Part shown: piece after piece, positions 8,724 to 17,180 of the stretch
Numbering within the stretch: the first letter of the stretch is position 1
Layout: every line of letters begins with the position of its first letter
Assembly: GCA_030146875.1 (NCBI GenBank)
Contig: JASLAX010000197.1
Coordinates: 1-36,863 of the forward strand
DNA from: Longimicrobiaceae bacterium
GTDB lineage: Bacteria > Gemmatimonadota > Gemmatimonadetes > Longimicrobiales > Longimicrobiaceae
Direction of reading: 5' to 3'
DNA: 36,863 bases
Translations under genes and position numbers: made by a program
The notes under the pieces: generated by a model
Told to the model about the DNA's origin: nothing
Seen by the model: only the letters and a program-made list of their open reading frames with translations
The model's database searches: none

Positions 8724-8754
8724 TGTTGGTGTAGGACGTCTTGGGAATAGCCAC

Positions 8755-8827
8755 GCCCCGTTCGTCTAGTGGCCTAGGACAACGCCCTCTCACGGCGTAA
8801 ACAGGGGTTCGATTCCCCTACGGGGTA
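8755..8827 (+). tRNA. tRNA-Glu (CTC)
   Basis: 73 nt cloverleaf: acceptor GCCCCGT with ACGGGGT (G1-U72 wobble), anticodon stem ACGCC/GGCGT, loop CTCTCAC (anticodon CTC), T stem AGGGG/CCCCT, discriminator A. CCA is not encoded. Confidence 0.95.
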
Positions 8828-8840
8828 TTTGAGAACGTGT

Positions 8841-8914
<74 letters not shown>

Positions 8915-9009
8915 TTTTGGTCCCCAGACTGGGGGGAAAAGGGTCAGGGCCCCGCAGGCAGCAGCCCACCCTCTGGCGCGGACGCGGGTACCCCCCGGTC
9001 CGCGATAAC

Positions 9010-9083
9010 GGTCGATTAGCTCAGTTGGTTAGAGCGCTCGCCTCACATGCGAGAGGTCCGGGGTTCGAGTCCCTGATCGACCA
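9010..9083 (+). tRNA. tRNA-Val (CAC)
   Basis: 74 nt cloverleaf: acceptor GGTCGAT with ATCGACC, D arm GCTC/GAGC, anticodon stem CTCGC/GCGAG, loop CTCACAT (anticodon CAC), T loop TTCGAGT, discriminator A. CCA is not encoded. A strong terminator starts 3 nt later. Confidence 0.97.
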
Positions 9084-9085
9084 CT

Positions 9086-9122
9086 GAAGAAGCCCCGCCG
9101 GTGATCCCGGCGGGGCTTCTTC
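9086..9122 (+). terminator. Terminator after the tRNA cluster
   Basis: Perfect 16-bp stem (9086-9101 with 9107-9122), loop TGATC. The 3' arm ends in CTTCTTC rather than a pure T run. The rest of the gap to 9363 holds nothing I can name. Confidence 0.8.
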
Positions 9123-9363
9123 GCGTCCGCCGCCCGCGACGCGCCGGCGCGGTCCCGAGGCGCCGCCGCGCTGACCGCGCATCCCTCCGGCGGCGGGAGT
9201 GGCGATGTGGCCCGCACCTGCCCTGCCTCGTCCTCTCCCGGGAAGCGGAACTCCCGCGCCCTCTTCGACGTAGAGGAAGGCGCGAGCCCCGCCCCCGCCG
9301 GGTACGAGGCTTGCTCCCGTCGATCCGACGGCTCGTGGACCCCGCACAGACGGACATGACGAC

Positions 9364-10158
9364 GTGAGACTCCGTACGCTGCTTCCGCTCGCCGCCCTCC
9401 TCGCCTGGGGGCAGCCGCTCCGCGCCCAGGACGACGCCGGGCTCCGGCTGGACCTCAACATCCCCGCCCAGCGCCTGGTGGTGTGGGACGGCGACACGCC
9501 CATCAAGCGCTACGTCGTCTCCGTGGGCCTGCTGGGTCACGACACGCCCACGGGCGACTTCACGGTGCAGCGCGCCGAGTGGAACCCGTGGTGGCGTCCG
9601 CCGGCGCGCGAGTGGGCGCGGGACGACAAGGTCACCCCGCCGGGGCCCAACAACCCCATGGGCCGGGTGAAGCTCTTCTTCGCGCCGTACTACTACCTGC
9701 ACGGCACCCCGCACGAGCGCGAGCTGGGCACGCCCGCCAGCCACGGCTGCGTGCGCATGCGCAACGCCGACGTGATCGAGCTGGCCACGCTGCTGCACCG
9801 CCGCGCGAACCCCACGGTCCCGGCGAGCGCCATCCCGGCGATCCTGCGGAGCCACAGCAACACGCGGTGGGTGAGCTTCCGCTCCACGGTGCCGCTGGTG
9901 ATCCGCTACGACCCGGTGGTGGTGCAGGGCGACTCGCTCCGCATCTACCCCGACGTCTACGCCCGACGCGCCGTCCACACCGAGGCGGTGTACCAGGCGC
10001 TGATGGCGGCCGGGTACGACGCTTCGTCCGTCGGCCGCTCCGCCGTCCGCGACGTGATCCGCGCCGCGGCGGCCAAGAAGGGCACGTACGCCGTCCCGCT
10101 GCGGGAGGCGTTCGGCGAGCTGGCGGCGGCGCGGACCGCCTCCACGGCGGGGCGCTGA
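9364..10158 (+). CDS. L,D-transpeptidase (YkuD family), periplasmic
   Basis: A 264-residue protein with a signal peptide (MRLRTLLPLAALLAWGQPLRA). The YkuD catalytic region is complete: His113 in LHGTP, then GTPASHGCVRM with His127 and the nucleophile Cys129. Family members form 3-3 crosslinks in peptidoglycan or attach proteins to it. The C-terminal about 110 residues are not part of the core domain. The start is GTG at 9364; an ATG 7 nt upstream runs into a stop after three codons. No good Shine-Dalgarno site is visible. The PBP2 gene 0.9 kb downstream also acts on the cell wall, but has its own leader. Confidence 0.9.
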   Translation: MRLRTLLPLAALLAWGQPLRAQDDAGLRLDLNIPAQRLVVWDGDTPIKRYVVSVGLLGHDTPTGDFTVQRAEWNPWWRPPAREWARDDKVTPPGPNNPMGRVKLFFAPYYYLHGTPHERELGTPASHGCVRMRNADVIELATLLHRRANPTVPASAIPAILRSHSNTRWVSFRSTVPLVIRYDPVVVQGDSLRIYPDVYARRAVHTEAVYQALMAAGYDASSVGRSAVRDVIRAAAAKKGTYAVPLREAFGELAAARTASTAGR

Positions 10159-10174
10159 GGCGCCGGCCCGGCCG

Positions 10175-10978
10175 ATGACGGCGGCGGGAAGGTCCCTCCT
10201 CCCGCTCGGCGTCCGCCAGCGAGCGGCGGCGGAGGAGATGGTGCGGCGCGTCCGCGCCGTCGTTCCCGCCCGGCTCTGGCGGGCGTTCCTGTTCGGGTCG
10301 CGGGCGCGCGGCGACGCCCGTCCGGACTCCGACGTGGACGTACTGCTCGTCTGGCACCGGCTGCCCCCCGACCGCGAGCCCCAGGCGAGGATCGCGGAGT
10401 GGGTGGCGGAGGAGGTGGCGGAGCGGAGCGGCGTGCCCGTCACCTGCTGGTCCGTCTCCCGCGTCGACCTCCTTCCCGGCAACCGCACGCCGATGCTGGT
10501 GGACGCGCTGGACGACGGGATCCCCCTCTGGCCGGCGGGGGCTCCTCCGCTCCGTGTCCCCTTCACGCCGGCGGACGCCCTTGGGTGCGTCGGCTCGCTG
10601 CTGCGCCGGGTGGAGGAGGGGAGCGACGACGTCGGCCGCCACCTCCTCCGAGGCGAGGTGGGGGAGGCCGCGCGGCGGACCCGCGACGACCTGGTGCGGA
10701 TGGCGACGGCCGCGCTCCTCCTGGTGGGGGAGACGCGCCCGCGGCGGGCGGAGACGCTCCGCCGCCTCCACGCCCGCCTGGTGAGGAGGGGAGAGATGGC
10801 GCCGCTGGACCCCGCCGTCGCCCGGTGGGCGGCGTCGTCGTACGGGCCCGCGGGGAAGGACGACGAGCAGCCCGTCGCCCTGCCTCCGGTGGGCCTCTCC
10901 GCGGCGGCGAGGGAGGTCGATCGACTCCGCTGCTGGGTGCGCGGCCGGGCGGCCCGACTCGCCGCCGGCGGGCGGTAG
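10175..10978 (+). CDS. MNT-type nucleotidyltransferase fused to a HEPN-like domain
   Basis: A 267-residue protein. Residues 41-59 (GSRARGDARPDSDVDVLLV) are the minimal nucleotidyltransferase signature GSxxxG...SDxD, with metal ligands Asp53 and Asp55. The usual third Asp in a later strand is not obvious (VPVTCWSV). The C-terminal half (about 130-260) is all helical, with a pattern like HEPN domains (RRTRDDLVRMATAALL, then ETRPRRAETLRRLHARL). In MntA-HepT toxin-antitoxin pairs these domains are separate proteins, the MNT partner AMPylating and silencing the HEPN toxin; here they share one chain. It starts 16 nt after the L,D-transpeptidase stop. Whether it acts as an internally neutralised toxin is inference. 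Confidence 0.75.
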   Translation: MTAAGRSLLPLGVRQRAAAEEMVRRVRAVVPARLWRAFLFGSRARGDARPDSDVDVLLVWHRLPPDREPQARIAEWVAEEVAERSGVPVTCWSVSRVDLLPGNRTPMLVDALDDGIPLWPAGAPPLRVPFTPADALGCVGSLLRRVEEGSDDVGRHLLRGEVGEAARRTRDDLVRMATAALLLVGETRPRRAETLRRLHARLVRRGEMAPLDPAVARWAASSYGPAGKDDEQPVALPPVGLSAAAREVDRLRCWVRGRAARLAAGGR

Positions 10979-11008
10979 GGTGCCCGGCACCGGACTTGCT
11001 GGCTCCAC

Positions 11009-11037
11009 GCACGTCCGCGCGGCCCGCGCGGACGTGC
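11009..11037 (+). terminator. Hairpin between the MNT-HEPN gene and mrdA
   Basis: Perfect 13-bp stem (11009-11021 with 11025-11037), loop GCC, no T run. It may end the upstream transcript or lie in the mrdA leader, 26 nt before the mrdA ATG. Confidence 0.4.
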
Positions 11038-11063
11038 TCCGACCGTAGAGAGACGCGGCACCG

Positions 11064-12989
11064 ATGAAGCTCTTCCAGCCGAACACGCGCGAGCGCAGGA
11101 CCCTCGGCGCCGTCTTCAGCATCGCCTTCGTGATGGCGGTGCTGCTCACCGCGTTCTTCCACACCCAGGTGGTGAGCGGCGAGCAGTACGCCGCCCGCTC
11201 CGAGGAGAACCGCCTTCGGCCCATCCCCATCCCCGCGCCGCGCGGCACCATCCTCGACCGGAACGGCGAGGTGGTGGCGACCTCCGTCACCGGGTACTCC
11301 GTCTCGGTGCTCCCGGGCGACAGCGCCACCATCGCCACCACGCTGCGCGACCTGACCCCGTTCCTGGGGCTGTCGAAGACGGACGTGGAGAAGCTGACGG
11401 AGCAGCGGAACCGGAAGCCCAACGACCTGCTGGAGGTGACGATCAACGCCACCTTCTCGCAGGCGGCGGCGATCGAGGAGCGGCGCGCGGCGTTCCCCAA
11501 CCTGATGGTGGTGGAGCGGCCGCGGCGGTACTACCCGGCCGGGCCGGCCATCGGGCACATGATCGGCTACGTGACCGAGATCTCGCCCGACGAGCTGAAG
11601 AAGCCGGAGTACGTGGAAGCCGGCTACCAGCAGGGGCGGCTGATCGGCAAGCAGGGGGTGGAGCGGCAGTACGAGCTGCGGCTGGGCGGCAAGGACGGCG
11701 CGCGCTTCGTGGAGGTGGACGCGATGGGCCGCGTGGTGAACCCGCGCTCCACCATCGAGGCGCTGGCCCCCACGCCCGGCAACCAGCTTCGGCTGACGGT
11801 GGACCTGGCCCTGCAGCGCTACATCCACCAGATCTTCCCCGACACCATGAAGGGCGCGGTGGTCGCCATGGTGCCGTCGACGGGCGAGATCCTGTCGCTG
11901 TACTCGCACCCCACGTTCGACCCCAACGACTTCGTGGGCCGGATCCCGGCGGCGCTCTGGCGCGCGCTGAGCACCGACCCCGACAAGCCGCTGCTGGACC
12001 GCACCATCAACGCGCAGTACCCGCCCGCGTCCACCTTCAAGGTGGCCACGGCGGTGGTGGCCATCCAGCGCGGGCTGGCGACCGCATCCACCCGCCTGCC
12101 CATCTCGTGCAACGGCGGGATGGCGTACGCGGGTCGCTACGCCCGCTGCTGGTACCGCAAGGGCCACGGCTCGCTGGACCTGGCGCAGGCGATCGAGAAC
12201 TCGTGCAACGTCTACTTCTACCAGCTCGGCATCCGTCTGGGGCTGGCGGAGCTGACCCGGGCGGGCACGCGGCTGGGGTTCTCGCGGCAGACGGGGCTGG
12301 ACCTTCCCAACGAGAAGAGCGGGCAGTTCCCCACCGGGATCGACTGGTACCGGCGCGCCTTCGGTCACACGCCCACGCCCTCGGAGGTGATGTCGCTCGC
12401 CATCGGCCAGGGACCCAACGCCCAGACGGTGCTGCGGATGGCGTACTTCTACTCGGCCATCGCCGGGACCGGCACGGCGCCGCGCCCCCACATGGTGACG
12501 GGCGAGACCGCCAACGACTCGGTGCAGGGGATCGACCTGGGGCTGAACCGCGAGGGGCTGGAGGCGCTGTGGAAGGGGCTGGCGCTGGTGACCGAGCCCG
12601 AGGGCACGGCGCTGCAGTCGTCGCTGGCGCGGTACAAGCTGTACGGAAAGACCGGCACCGCGCAGAACCCCCAGGGCGACGACCACGGCTGGTTCGTGGG
12701 CTTCGCGGGGGTGCCCGGCCGCTCGCCCGAGATCACCGTGGCGGTGATCGTCGAGCACGGGCTGCACGGCGACGCCGCGGCGCCGCTGGCCGCGAAGGTC
12801 GCCAACTACTACCTGGACCGGAAGCACGGCCACCCGTTCGACCCCGAGCCCACGCTGGGCGAGCGCTGGCGGAGCAACCGCACCCCATACGGCGTGTGGG
12901 ACCCGCCGGGCCGCGCGCTGGTGCCCCCGAGCGGGGCGCGGCCCGCGTCCGCGGCCACGGCGCCGGCGGGGCGGCGGACGCGCCGGTGA
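11064..12989 (+). CDS. mrdA: Penicillin-binding protein 2 (elongation transpeptidase)
   Basis: Class B transpeptidase of the rod complex, crosslinking peptidoglycan during cell elongation. The 641-residue protein has one N-terminal membrane anchor (about 14-34), a dimerisation domain opening with RPIPIPAPRGTILDRNGEV, and a transpeptidase domain with Ser323 in PASTFK, Ser380 in SCN and Lys529 in KTGTAQ, all intact. RGTILDRNGEVVATS and the RYYPAG-AIGHMIGYV block fit PBP2 rather than PBP3. The usual neighbours mreBCD and rodA are not in the window. The C-terminal tail is Ala/Pro/Arg-rich and nonconserved. A strong terminator follows at once. Confidence 0.93.
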   Translation: MKLFQPNTRERRTLGAVFSIAFVMAVLLTAFFHTQVVSGEQYAARSEENRLRPIPIPAPRGTILDRNGEVVATSVTGYSVSVLPGDSATIATTLRDLTPFLGLSKTDVEKLTEQRNRKPNDLLEVTINATFSQAAAIEERRAAFPNLMVVERPRRYYPAGPAIGHMIGYVTEISPDELKKPEYVEAGYQQGRLIGKQGVERQYELRLGGKDGARFVEVDAMGRVVNPRSTIEALAPTPGNQLRLTVDLALQRYIHQIFPDTMKGAVVAMVPSTGEILSLYSHPTFDPNDFVGRIPAALWRALSTDPDKPLLDRTINAQYPPASTFKVATAVVAIQRGLATASTRLPISCNGGMAYAGRYARCWYRKGHGSLDLAQAIENSCNVYFYQLGIRLGLAELTRAGTRLGFSRQTGLDLPNEKSGQFPTGIDWYRRAFGHTPTPSEVMSLAIGQGPNAQTVLRMAYFYSAIAGTGTAPRPHMVTGETANDSVQGIDLGLNREGLEALWKGLALVTEPEGTALQSSLARYKLYGKTGTAQNPQGDDHGWFVGFAGVPGRSPEITVAVIVEHGLHGDAAAPLAAKVANYYLDRKHGHPFDPEPTLGERWRSNRTPYGVWDPPGRALVPPSGARPASAATAPAGRRTRR

Positions 12990-12995
12990 CGGAAC

Positions 12996-13047
12996 GCGGA
13001 GAGGGGCCGCGGACGCGAGGGTGAGCGTCCGCGGCCCCTCCGCTTTT
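12996..13047 (+). terminator. Terminator of mrdA
   Basis: 16-bp perfect stem (13001-13016 with 13025-13040), extended by GCGG/CCGC around a 2-nt bulge, followed by TTTT at 13044-13047. It starts 6 nt after the mrdA stop. Confidence 0.85.
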
Positions 13048-13061
13048 GGCGGCGCGGCGGC

Positions 13062-13090
13062 TTGACTCACCGCACGGGGGGTGGCAAGTT
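13062..13090 (+). promoter_or_regulatory. Probable promoter of the 2-oxo acid dehydrogenase operon
   Basis: TTGACT (13062-13067) lies just after the mrdA terminator. A weak -10 (CAAGTT, 13085-13090) follows a 17-bp spacer. The stretch aligns position for position with the promoter before tRNA-Glu. Confidence 0.45.
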
Positions 13091-13145
13091 GTCCGCCCTC
13101 GGCCCGGGCGGAAGGACCGCCCGGCCACGGATCCGGAACCCATCC

Positions 13146-14216
13146 ATGGCGACCAAGACCAAGCGTCCCCCGGCGATCCCCCACGGCCTCTCCCGGGAGC
13201 AGCTCCTGGAGATGTACCGGCTGGTGCGGCTCACGCGCTCGCTGGAGGAGAAGCTCGAGAACCTCTTCCGCCAGAGCAAGGTGGTGGGCGGCCTGTTCCG
13301 CTCGCTGGGGCAGGAGGGCGAGTCGGTCGCCACCGCGTACGCCCTGCGGCGGCGCGACGACGGGACGGGCGACATGCTCTCCCCGCTGATCCGCAACCTG
13401 GGCTCGATGATCACCATCGGCGCCCGGCCGGTGGAGGTGGTGCGCCAGTACATGGCGAAGGGCGACTCCCCCGCGCGGGGCAAGGAGCTCAACATCCACT
13501 TCACCGACTACCGGCGCGGCTTCATCGGCCAGATCTCGCCCCTGGGCGACCTGATCCCCGTGATGGCCGGCGTCACGCTGACCTTCAAGCAGCGCGGCGA
13601 GGACCGGGTGGGGATGGTCTACATCGGCGACGGCGCCACCTCCACCGGCGCCTTCCACGAGGGGCTGAACTTCGCGGCCGTGCGGCGCTGCCCGCTCGTC
13701 GTGGTCGTGGAGGCCAACCAGTACGCCTACACCACCCCCACGCGCCTGCAGACGGCCTGCCAGTCCTTCGTGGACAAGGCGCCCGGCTACGGCATCGCCG
13801 CGGAGAAGGTGGACGGCAACGACGTGCTGGCCACCTACGGCGCCGCCCGCCGGGCCGTGGACCGCGCCCGCGCGGGCGAGGGCGTCACGCTGATCGAGGT
13901 GGAGACGTACCGCCGCAAGGGCCACGCGCAGCACGACAACCAGTCGTACGTGCCGGTGGAGGACATCGAGTGGTGGGCGGCCAACAACGACCCGCTCGAC
14001 CGCTACGCGAAGACGCTGACGGAGAGCGGCTGGTCCACCGCGCGGGAGCTGGCTCTGATCGACGCCGCGGTGGACGCCGAGCTGGACGCGCAGATCGCCG
14101 AGGCCGAGGCGTCTCCGCTCCCGGACCCACTGGCCACGCTGGACGACGTGTACGGAGACGGGCCGGTGAACGCCCCCTGGTTCCGCCACGATCCCGCCGA
14201 CCCCACCCGAGCCTGA
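13146..14216 (+). CDS. 2-oxo acid dehydrogenase E1 component, alpha subunit
   Basis: Thiamine-diphosphate-dependent decarboxylase subunit of the pyruvate or branched-chain 2-oxo acid dehydrogenase complex. The 356-residue product contains the ThDP/Mg motif from GDGATSTGAFHEGLNFAA to VEANQYA (about residues 160-195) and the active-site loop ETYRRKGHAQHDNQSY. The ATG at 13146 (MATKTKRPPAIPHG) gives the usual N-terminus; earlier in-frame codons overlap the promoter. E1 beta begins 5 nt after the stop. Sequence alone does not settle pyruvate versus branched-chain substrates, so I give no symbol (pdhA or bkdA would be the candidates). No E3 gene is present. Confidence 0.9.
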   Translation: MATKTKRPPAIPHGLSREQLLEMYRLVRLTRSLEEKLENLFRQSKVVGGLFRSLGQEGESVATAYALRRRDDGTGDMLSPLIRNLGSMITIGARPVEVVRQYMAKGDSPARGKELNIHFTDYRRGFIGQISPLGDLIPVMAGVTLTFKQRGEDRVGMVYIGDGATSTGAFHEGLNFAAVRRCPLVVVVEANQYAYTTPTRLQTACQSFVDKAPGYGIAAEKVDGNDVLATYGAARRAVDRARAGEGVTLIEVETYRRKGHAQHDNQSYVPVEDIEWWAANNDPLDRYAKTLTESGWSTARELALIDAAVDAELDAQIAEAEASPLPDPLATLDDVYGDGPVNAPWFRHDPADPTRA

Positions 14217-14221
14217 AGCGC

Positions 14222-15256
14222 ATGAGCACCGCGACCGTGGAGAAGCCGGAGCACGTCCGGCTCACCGAGCAGGGGAAGCCCGTCACCCTCCTGGAAGCCA
14301 TCCGCGAGGGGCTGTGGGAGGAGATGGAGCGCGACGAGCGCGTCTTCCTGATGGGCGAGGACATCGGCGCGTACGGCGGCGCCTTCAAGGTCACCGAGGG
14401 GATGCAGCAGCGCTTCGGCGAGCTACGCGTCATCGACACCCCCATCTCGGAGATCGGCTTCACCGGGGCGGCGGCCGGCGCCGCGCACATGGGGATGCGC
14501 CCGGTGGTGGAGATGCAGTTCATCGACTTCATCTCCTGCGCGTACGACATGATCACCAACTACGTGGCCACCTCGCGCTACCGCGGGTCGGGCGCGCAGC
14601 CGCTGGTGATCCGCGGCCCCTCGGGAGGCTTCGTGCGCGGCGGGCCCTTCCACTCGCAGAACCCCGAGGCGGCGTTCCTCCACACGCCGGGGCTGAAGAT
14701 CGTCTACCCGTCCACCGCCTACGACGCCAAGGGGCTGATCAAGGCGGCGATCCGCGACGACGACCCGGTGCTGTTCTTCGAGCACAAGTGGCTCTACCGC
14801 CGCCCTCAGCTCCGCGAGGTCCTCCCCAACGAGGACTACGTGGTGCCCATCGGCAAGGCGCGCACGCACCGCGAGGGGAGGGACCTGACCATCGTCACCT
14901 ACGCGGCGATGGTGCACAAGAGCCAGGAGGCGGCCGAGATCCTGGAGAAGGAGGACGGCCTGCGGGTGGAGATCGTCGACCTGCGCACGCTGCTGCCGAT
15001 GGACGACGACGCCATTGTGGAGAGCGTGAAGAAGACGTCGCGCCTGCTGATCGTGCACGAGGACACCCGCACCGGCGGCATCGCGGGCGAGATCGCCATG
15101 CGCGTGAGCGAGAAGGCGTTCGAGTGGCTGGACGCGCCCATCCTGCGCGTCACGGCGCTGGACGCGCCGGTCCCGTACTCGCCGCCGCTGGAGGACTACT
15201 TCCTCCCGCAGACCGAGGACATCGTGAAGGCCGCGCGTCACCTGGCGGCGTACTGA
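14222..15256 (+). CDS. 2-oxo acid dehydrogenase E1 component, beta subunit
   Basis: Partner of the alpha subunit in the E1 heterotetramer. The 344-residue product shows the transketolase pyrimidine-binding domain (FLMGEDIGAYGGAFKVTEGM, then ISEIGFTGAAAGAA and RPVVEMQFIDF) and the C-terminal transketolase domain (VEIVDLRTLLPMDDDAI, LLIVHEDTRTGGIAGEIA). The Glu of GEDIG is in the position that activates ThDP. The start is ATG at 14222, 5 nt after the alpha stop; the E2 gene follows after 32 nt. All expected motifs are intact. Confidence 0.93.
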   Translation: MSTATVEKPEHVRLTEQGKPVTLLEAIREGLWEEMERDERVFLMGEDIGAYGGAFKVTEGMQQRFGELRVIDTPISEIGFTGAAAGAAHMGMRPVVEMQFIDFISCAYDMITNYVATSRYRGSGAQPLVIRGPSGGFVRGGPFHSQNPEAAFLHTPGLKIVYPSTAYDAKGLIKAAIRDDDPVLFFEHKWLYRRPQLREVLPNEDYVVPIGKARTHREGRDLTIVTYAAMVHKSQEAAEILEKEDGLRVEIVDLRTLLPMDDDAIVESVKKTSRLLIVHEDTRTGGIAGEIAMRVSEKAFEWLDAPILRVTALDAPVPYSPPLEDYFLPQTEDIVKAARHLAAY

Positions 15257-15288
15257 ACCTGGAACCACCCCGACCGAGCGGAAGAACC

Positions 15289-16776
15289 ATGGCCCGTGTG
15301 GAAGTCCCGATGCCCCAGATGGGCGAGTCGATCGCCGAGGGGACCGTCTCCGTGTGGCTGAAGAAGATCGGAGACAGCGTCCAGCGCGACGAGCCGATCA
15401 TGGAGATCTCCACCGACAAGGTCGACGCCGAGATCCCGTCTCCGGTGGCCGGCGTGCTGGCGGAGATCGTGGTGACCGAGGGGCAGACGGTCGAGGTGGG
15501 GACGGTGGTCGCCTTCATCGAGACGGAGCCCGGCGCCGTGGGCGCCTCCGCTCCGCCCGCCGACGGCGGGGTCCCCGGCGAGAAGCAGACGCTCCTCCCC
15601 GAGGCCGCCGTGGGCCAGCGCGAGGAGCCCACCGCAGCGGGCGTCTCCGCCGGCGGCCAGGGCGACGGCGCACCGCCGACGTCCGGCCCGTCCTCCGCCA
15701 ACGCCGAGGGCGCCGCCGCGTCCGCCCCGGCGGCGCCCGCCCGCCCCGCGTCGGAGCCGGGCTCGCTGGAGGACCGCCTGCGCACGCGCTCCACGCCTCT
15801 CGTCCGCAAGATCGCGGCGGAGCACGGGGTGCAGGTGGCCGAGGTGAACGGCACCGGCCGCAACGGGCGGGTCACCAAGGACGACATCCTGCGCCACGTG
15901 GAGGAGCGCGGGAAGGCCCCGGCCGCCCCCGCGCAGCAGCCCGCCGCCGCGCCCGCGTCCGCGCCGTCGAAGGCCCCCGCGCAGCGCCCGTCCGCGCCGG
16001 CCCCGGCGTACGAGGGCGGCTTCCCCTGGGACGAGTTCCTGGGCAAGCCGCAGCACCCCACCGTGAACGCGGGTCCGAACGACAGGGTGGAGTCGGCGTC
16101 GCGCATGACGCAGATCATCGCCGACAACATGGTGCAGTCGCGGCGCATCTCGCCGCACGTGCACTCGTACTTCGAGGTGGACTACACGCGCATCGACCAC
16201 ATCCGCAAGAAGAGCAGGAAGGTGTGGGAGGAGCAGGGCGCCAAGGTCACCTACACCCACTTCATCACCTGGGCGGTGGCGCGCGGGCTGCGCGAGTTCC
16301 CCAAGCTCAACGCTTCGTACTCGAACCACGAGGTCATCTACCGCGCCGACGTGAACCTGGGCATCGCGGTGGCGCTGGACCACGGGCTGATCGTTCCGGT
16401 GATCCGGCAGGCGGACGAGCTCTCGCTGGTGGGGCTGGCCAAGCGGCTGAACGACATCGCCGGCCGCGCGCGCAACAAGCAGCTCAAGCCCGAGGAGATC
16501 CAGGGCGGCACCTTCACCATCACCAACCCGGGGATCTTCGGGACCACCATCGGCTTCCCGATCATCAACCAGCCGCAGGTGGCCATCATGGGCGTGGGCG
16601 GCGTGGAGATGCGGCCCGCGGTCATCACCGACGAGTACGGCAGCCACGCGATCGTGGCCCGCAAGCGCGGCTACATCTCGCTGGGCTACGATCACCGCCT
16701 GGTGAACGGCGCCGACGCGGACCAGTTCCTCGCCCGCGTGAAGCAGATCCTGGAGACGTTCCCCGAGCAGGCGTAG
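15289..16776 (+). CDS. Dihydrolipoamide acyltransferase (E2) of the same complex
   Basis: Core acyltransferase of 495 residues. One lipoyl domain (1-80, with the lipoylated Lys44 in EISTDKVDAEI), an Ala/Pro/Gly-rich linker, a peripheral-subunit-binding domain (about 165-205, STPLVRKIAAEHG through GRVTKDDILRHV), a second Pro/Ala linker, then the catalytic domain (about 260-495). The active-site motif, normally DHRxxDG, reads YDHRLVNGADA: His is present but the Asp is Asn. The substitution comes from a single codon in an otherwise intact gene. The lipoate made by LipB, encoded 0.4 kb downstream, is needed on Lys44. Confidence 0.93.
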   Translation: MARVEVPMPQMGESIAEGTVSVWLKKIGDSVQRDEPIMEISTDKVDAEIPSPVAGVLAEIVVTEGQTVEVGTVVAFIETEPGAVGASAPPADGGVPGEKQTLLPEAAVGQREEPTAAGVSAGGQGDGAPPTSGPSSANAEGAAASAPAAPARPASEPGSLEDRLRTRSTPLVRKIAAEHGVQVAEVNGTGRNGRVTKDDILRHVEERGKAPAAPAQQPAAAPASAPSKAPAQRPSAPAPAYEGGFPWDEFLGKPQHPTVNAGPNDRVESASRMTQIIADNMVQSRRISPHVHSYFEVDYTRIDHIRKKSRKVWEEQGAKVTYTHFITWAVARGLREFPKLNASYSNHEVIYRADVNLGIAVALDHGLIVPVIRQADELSLVGLAKRLNDIAGRARNKQLKPEEIQGGTFTITNPGIFGTTIGFPIINQPQVAIMGVGGVEMRPAVITDEYGSHAIVARKRGYISLGYDHRLVNGADADQFLARVKQILETFPEQA

Positions 16777-16837
16777 GTCTCTCGGGTCGCGCCGGGAGGT
16801 ACGATCTCGTGGGGGAGCGGTAAGATAGAAGGGGAGA

Positions 16838-16871
16838 GCGGGCCCGGGTCGATTCGTCGGCGCGGGCCCGT
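16838..16871 (+). terminator. Weak hairpin after the E2 gene
   Basis: 9-bp stem (16838-16846 with 16863-16871, one G-T pair), 16-nt loop, then TTC. It is a possible terminator of the dehydrogenase operon. It lies in the 404-bp gene-free stretch 16777-17180, which otherwise holds short palindromic repeats and no supported gene. Confidence 0.35.
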
Positions 16872-16945
16872 TCTGCGTGTGGGGCCCTCACCCGGCGGGC
16901 TCGGCGACGCGGCTGCGTTTTCCTCCGCTCCGTGCGAGCCCGCCA

Positions 16946-16969
16946 CCCTCTCCCGCGCGCGGGAGAGGG
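16946..16969. repeat. Perfect 24-bp palindrome
   Basis: 12-bp arms (CCCTCTCCCGCG and its complement) with no loop. It resembles the small palindromic units found between genes in many GC-rich genomes. A related imperfect one lies at 17106-17132 (CCCCTCTCCCC, loop TCGT, then a G-rich arm). Confidence 0.6.
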
Positions 16970-17015
16970 AATCAGGATGGTCTCGTCGACGGCTGAGATC
17001 CGGCTGCGCCCGCGG

Positions 17016-17067
17016 GCCGGGGGCATGAAGCCCCCGGCTAAGAACCGCGTTCGTCCCTCCAGACGAC
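17016..17067 (-). repeat. Dispersed intergenic repeat, copy B
   Basis: Reverse complement of the element at 6751-6801, with the same order of blocks. Its hairpin (17016-17038) is a perfect 9-bp stem, GCCGGGGGC against GCCCCCGGC, with loop ATGAA. It lies upstream of lipB and overlaps no gene. Confidence 0.6.
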
Positions 17068-17167
17068 ACATCCGCAGCATCAGTGCGCGCCCAGGCGGTG
17101 GTGCACCCCTCTCCCCTCGTGGGGGAGGGGCCGGGGGAGGGGGGTCCCGGCGGATGCGAGCCGAGGC

Positions 17168-17173
17168 TATCTT
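17168..17173 (+). promoter_or_regulatory. Possible -10 box of lipB (leaderless type)
   Basis: TATCTT ends exactly 7 nt before the lipB ATG at 17181, the spacing expected if transcription starts on the A of the start codon. No -35 match and no Shine-Dalgarno sequence are visible. Confidence 0.45.
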
Positions 17174-17180
17174 CTCCCGC

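Noticed and set aside
8921..8937. Terminator between tRNA-fMet and tRNA-Val
   Set aside because: Only a 5-bp stem (TCCCC/GGGGA) without a T run; too weak to call.
10563..14189. Very long open frame (over 1200 codons) on the minus strand
   Set aside because: It is antisense to mrdA and the E1 alpha gene. Stops are rare in alternative frames of such GC-rich DNA, and the translation is low-complexity Arg/Ala/Gly/His without domains.
16946..17132. CRISPR-like repeat array in the lipB upstream gap
   Set aside because: The palindromes differ from each other and are not regularly spaced; no cas gene is present.
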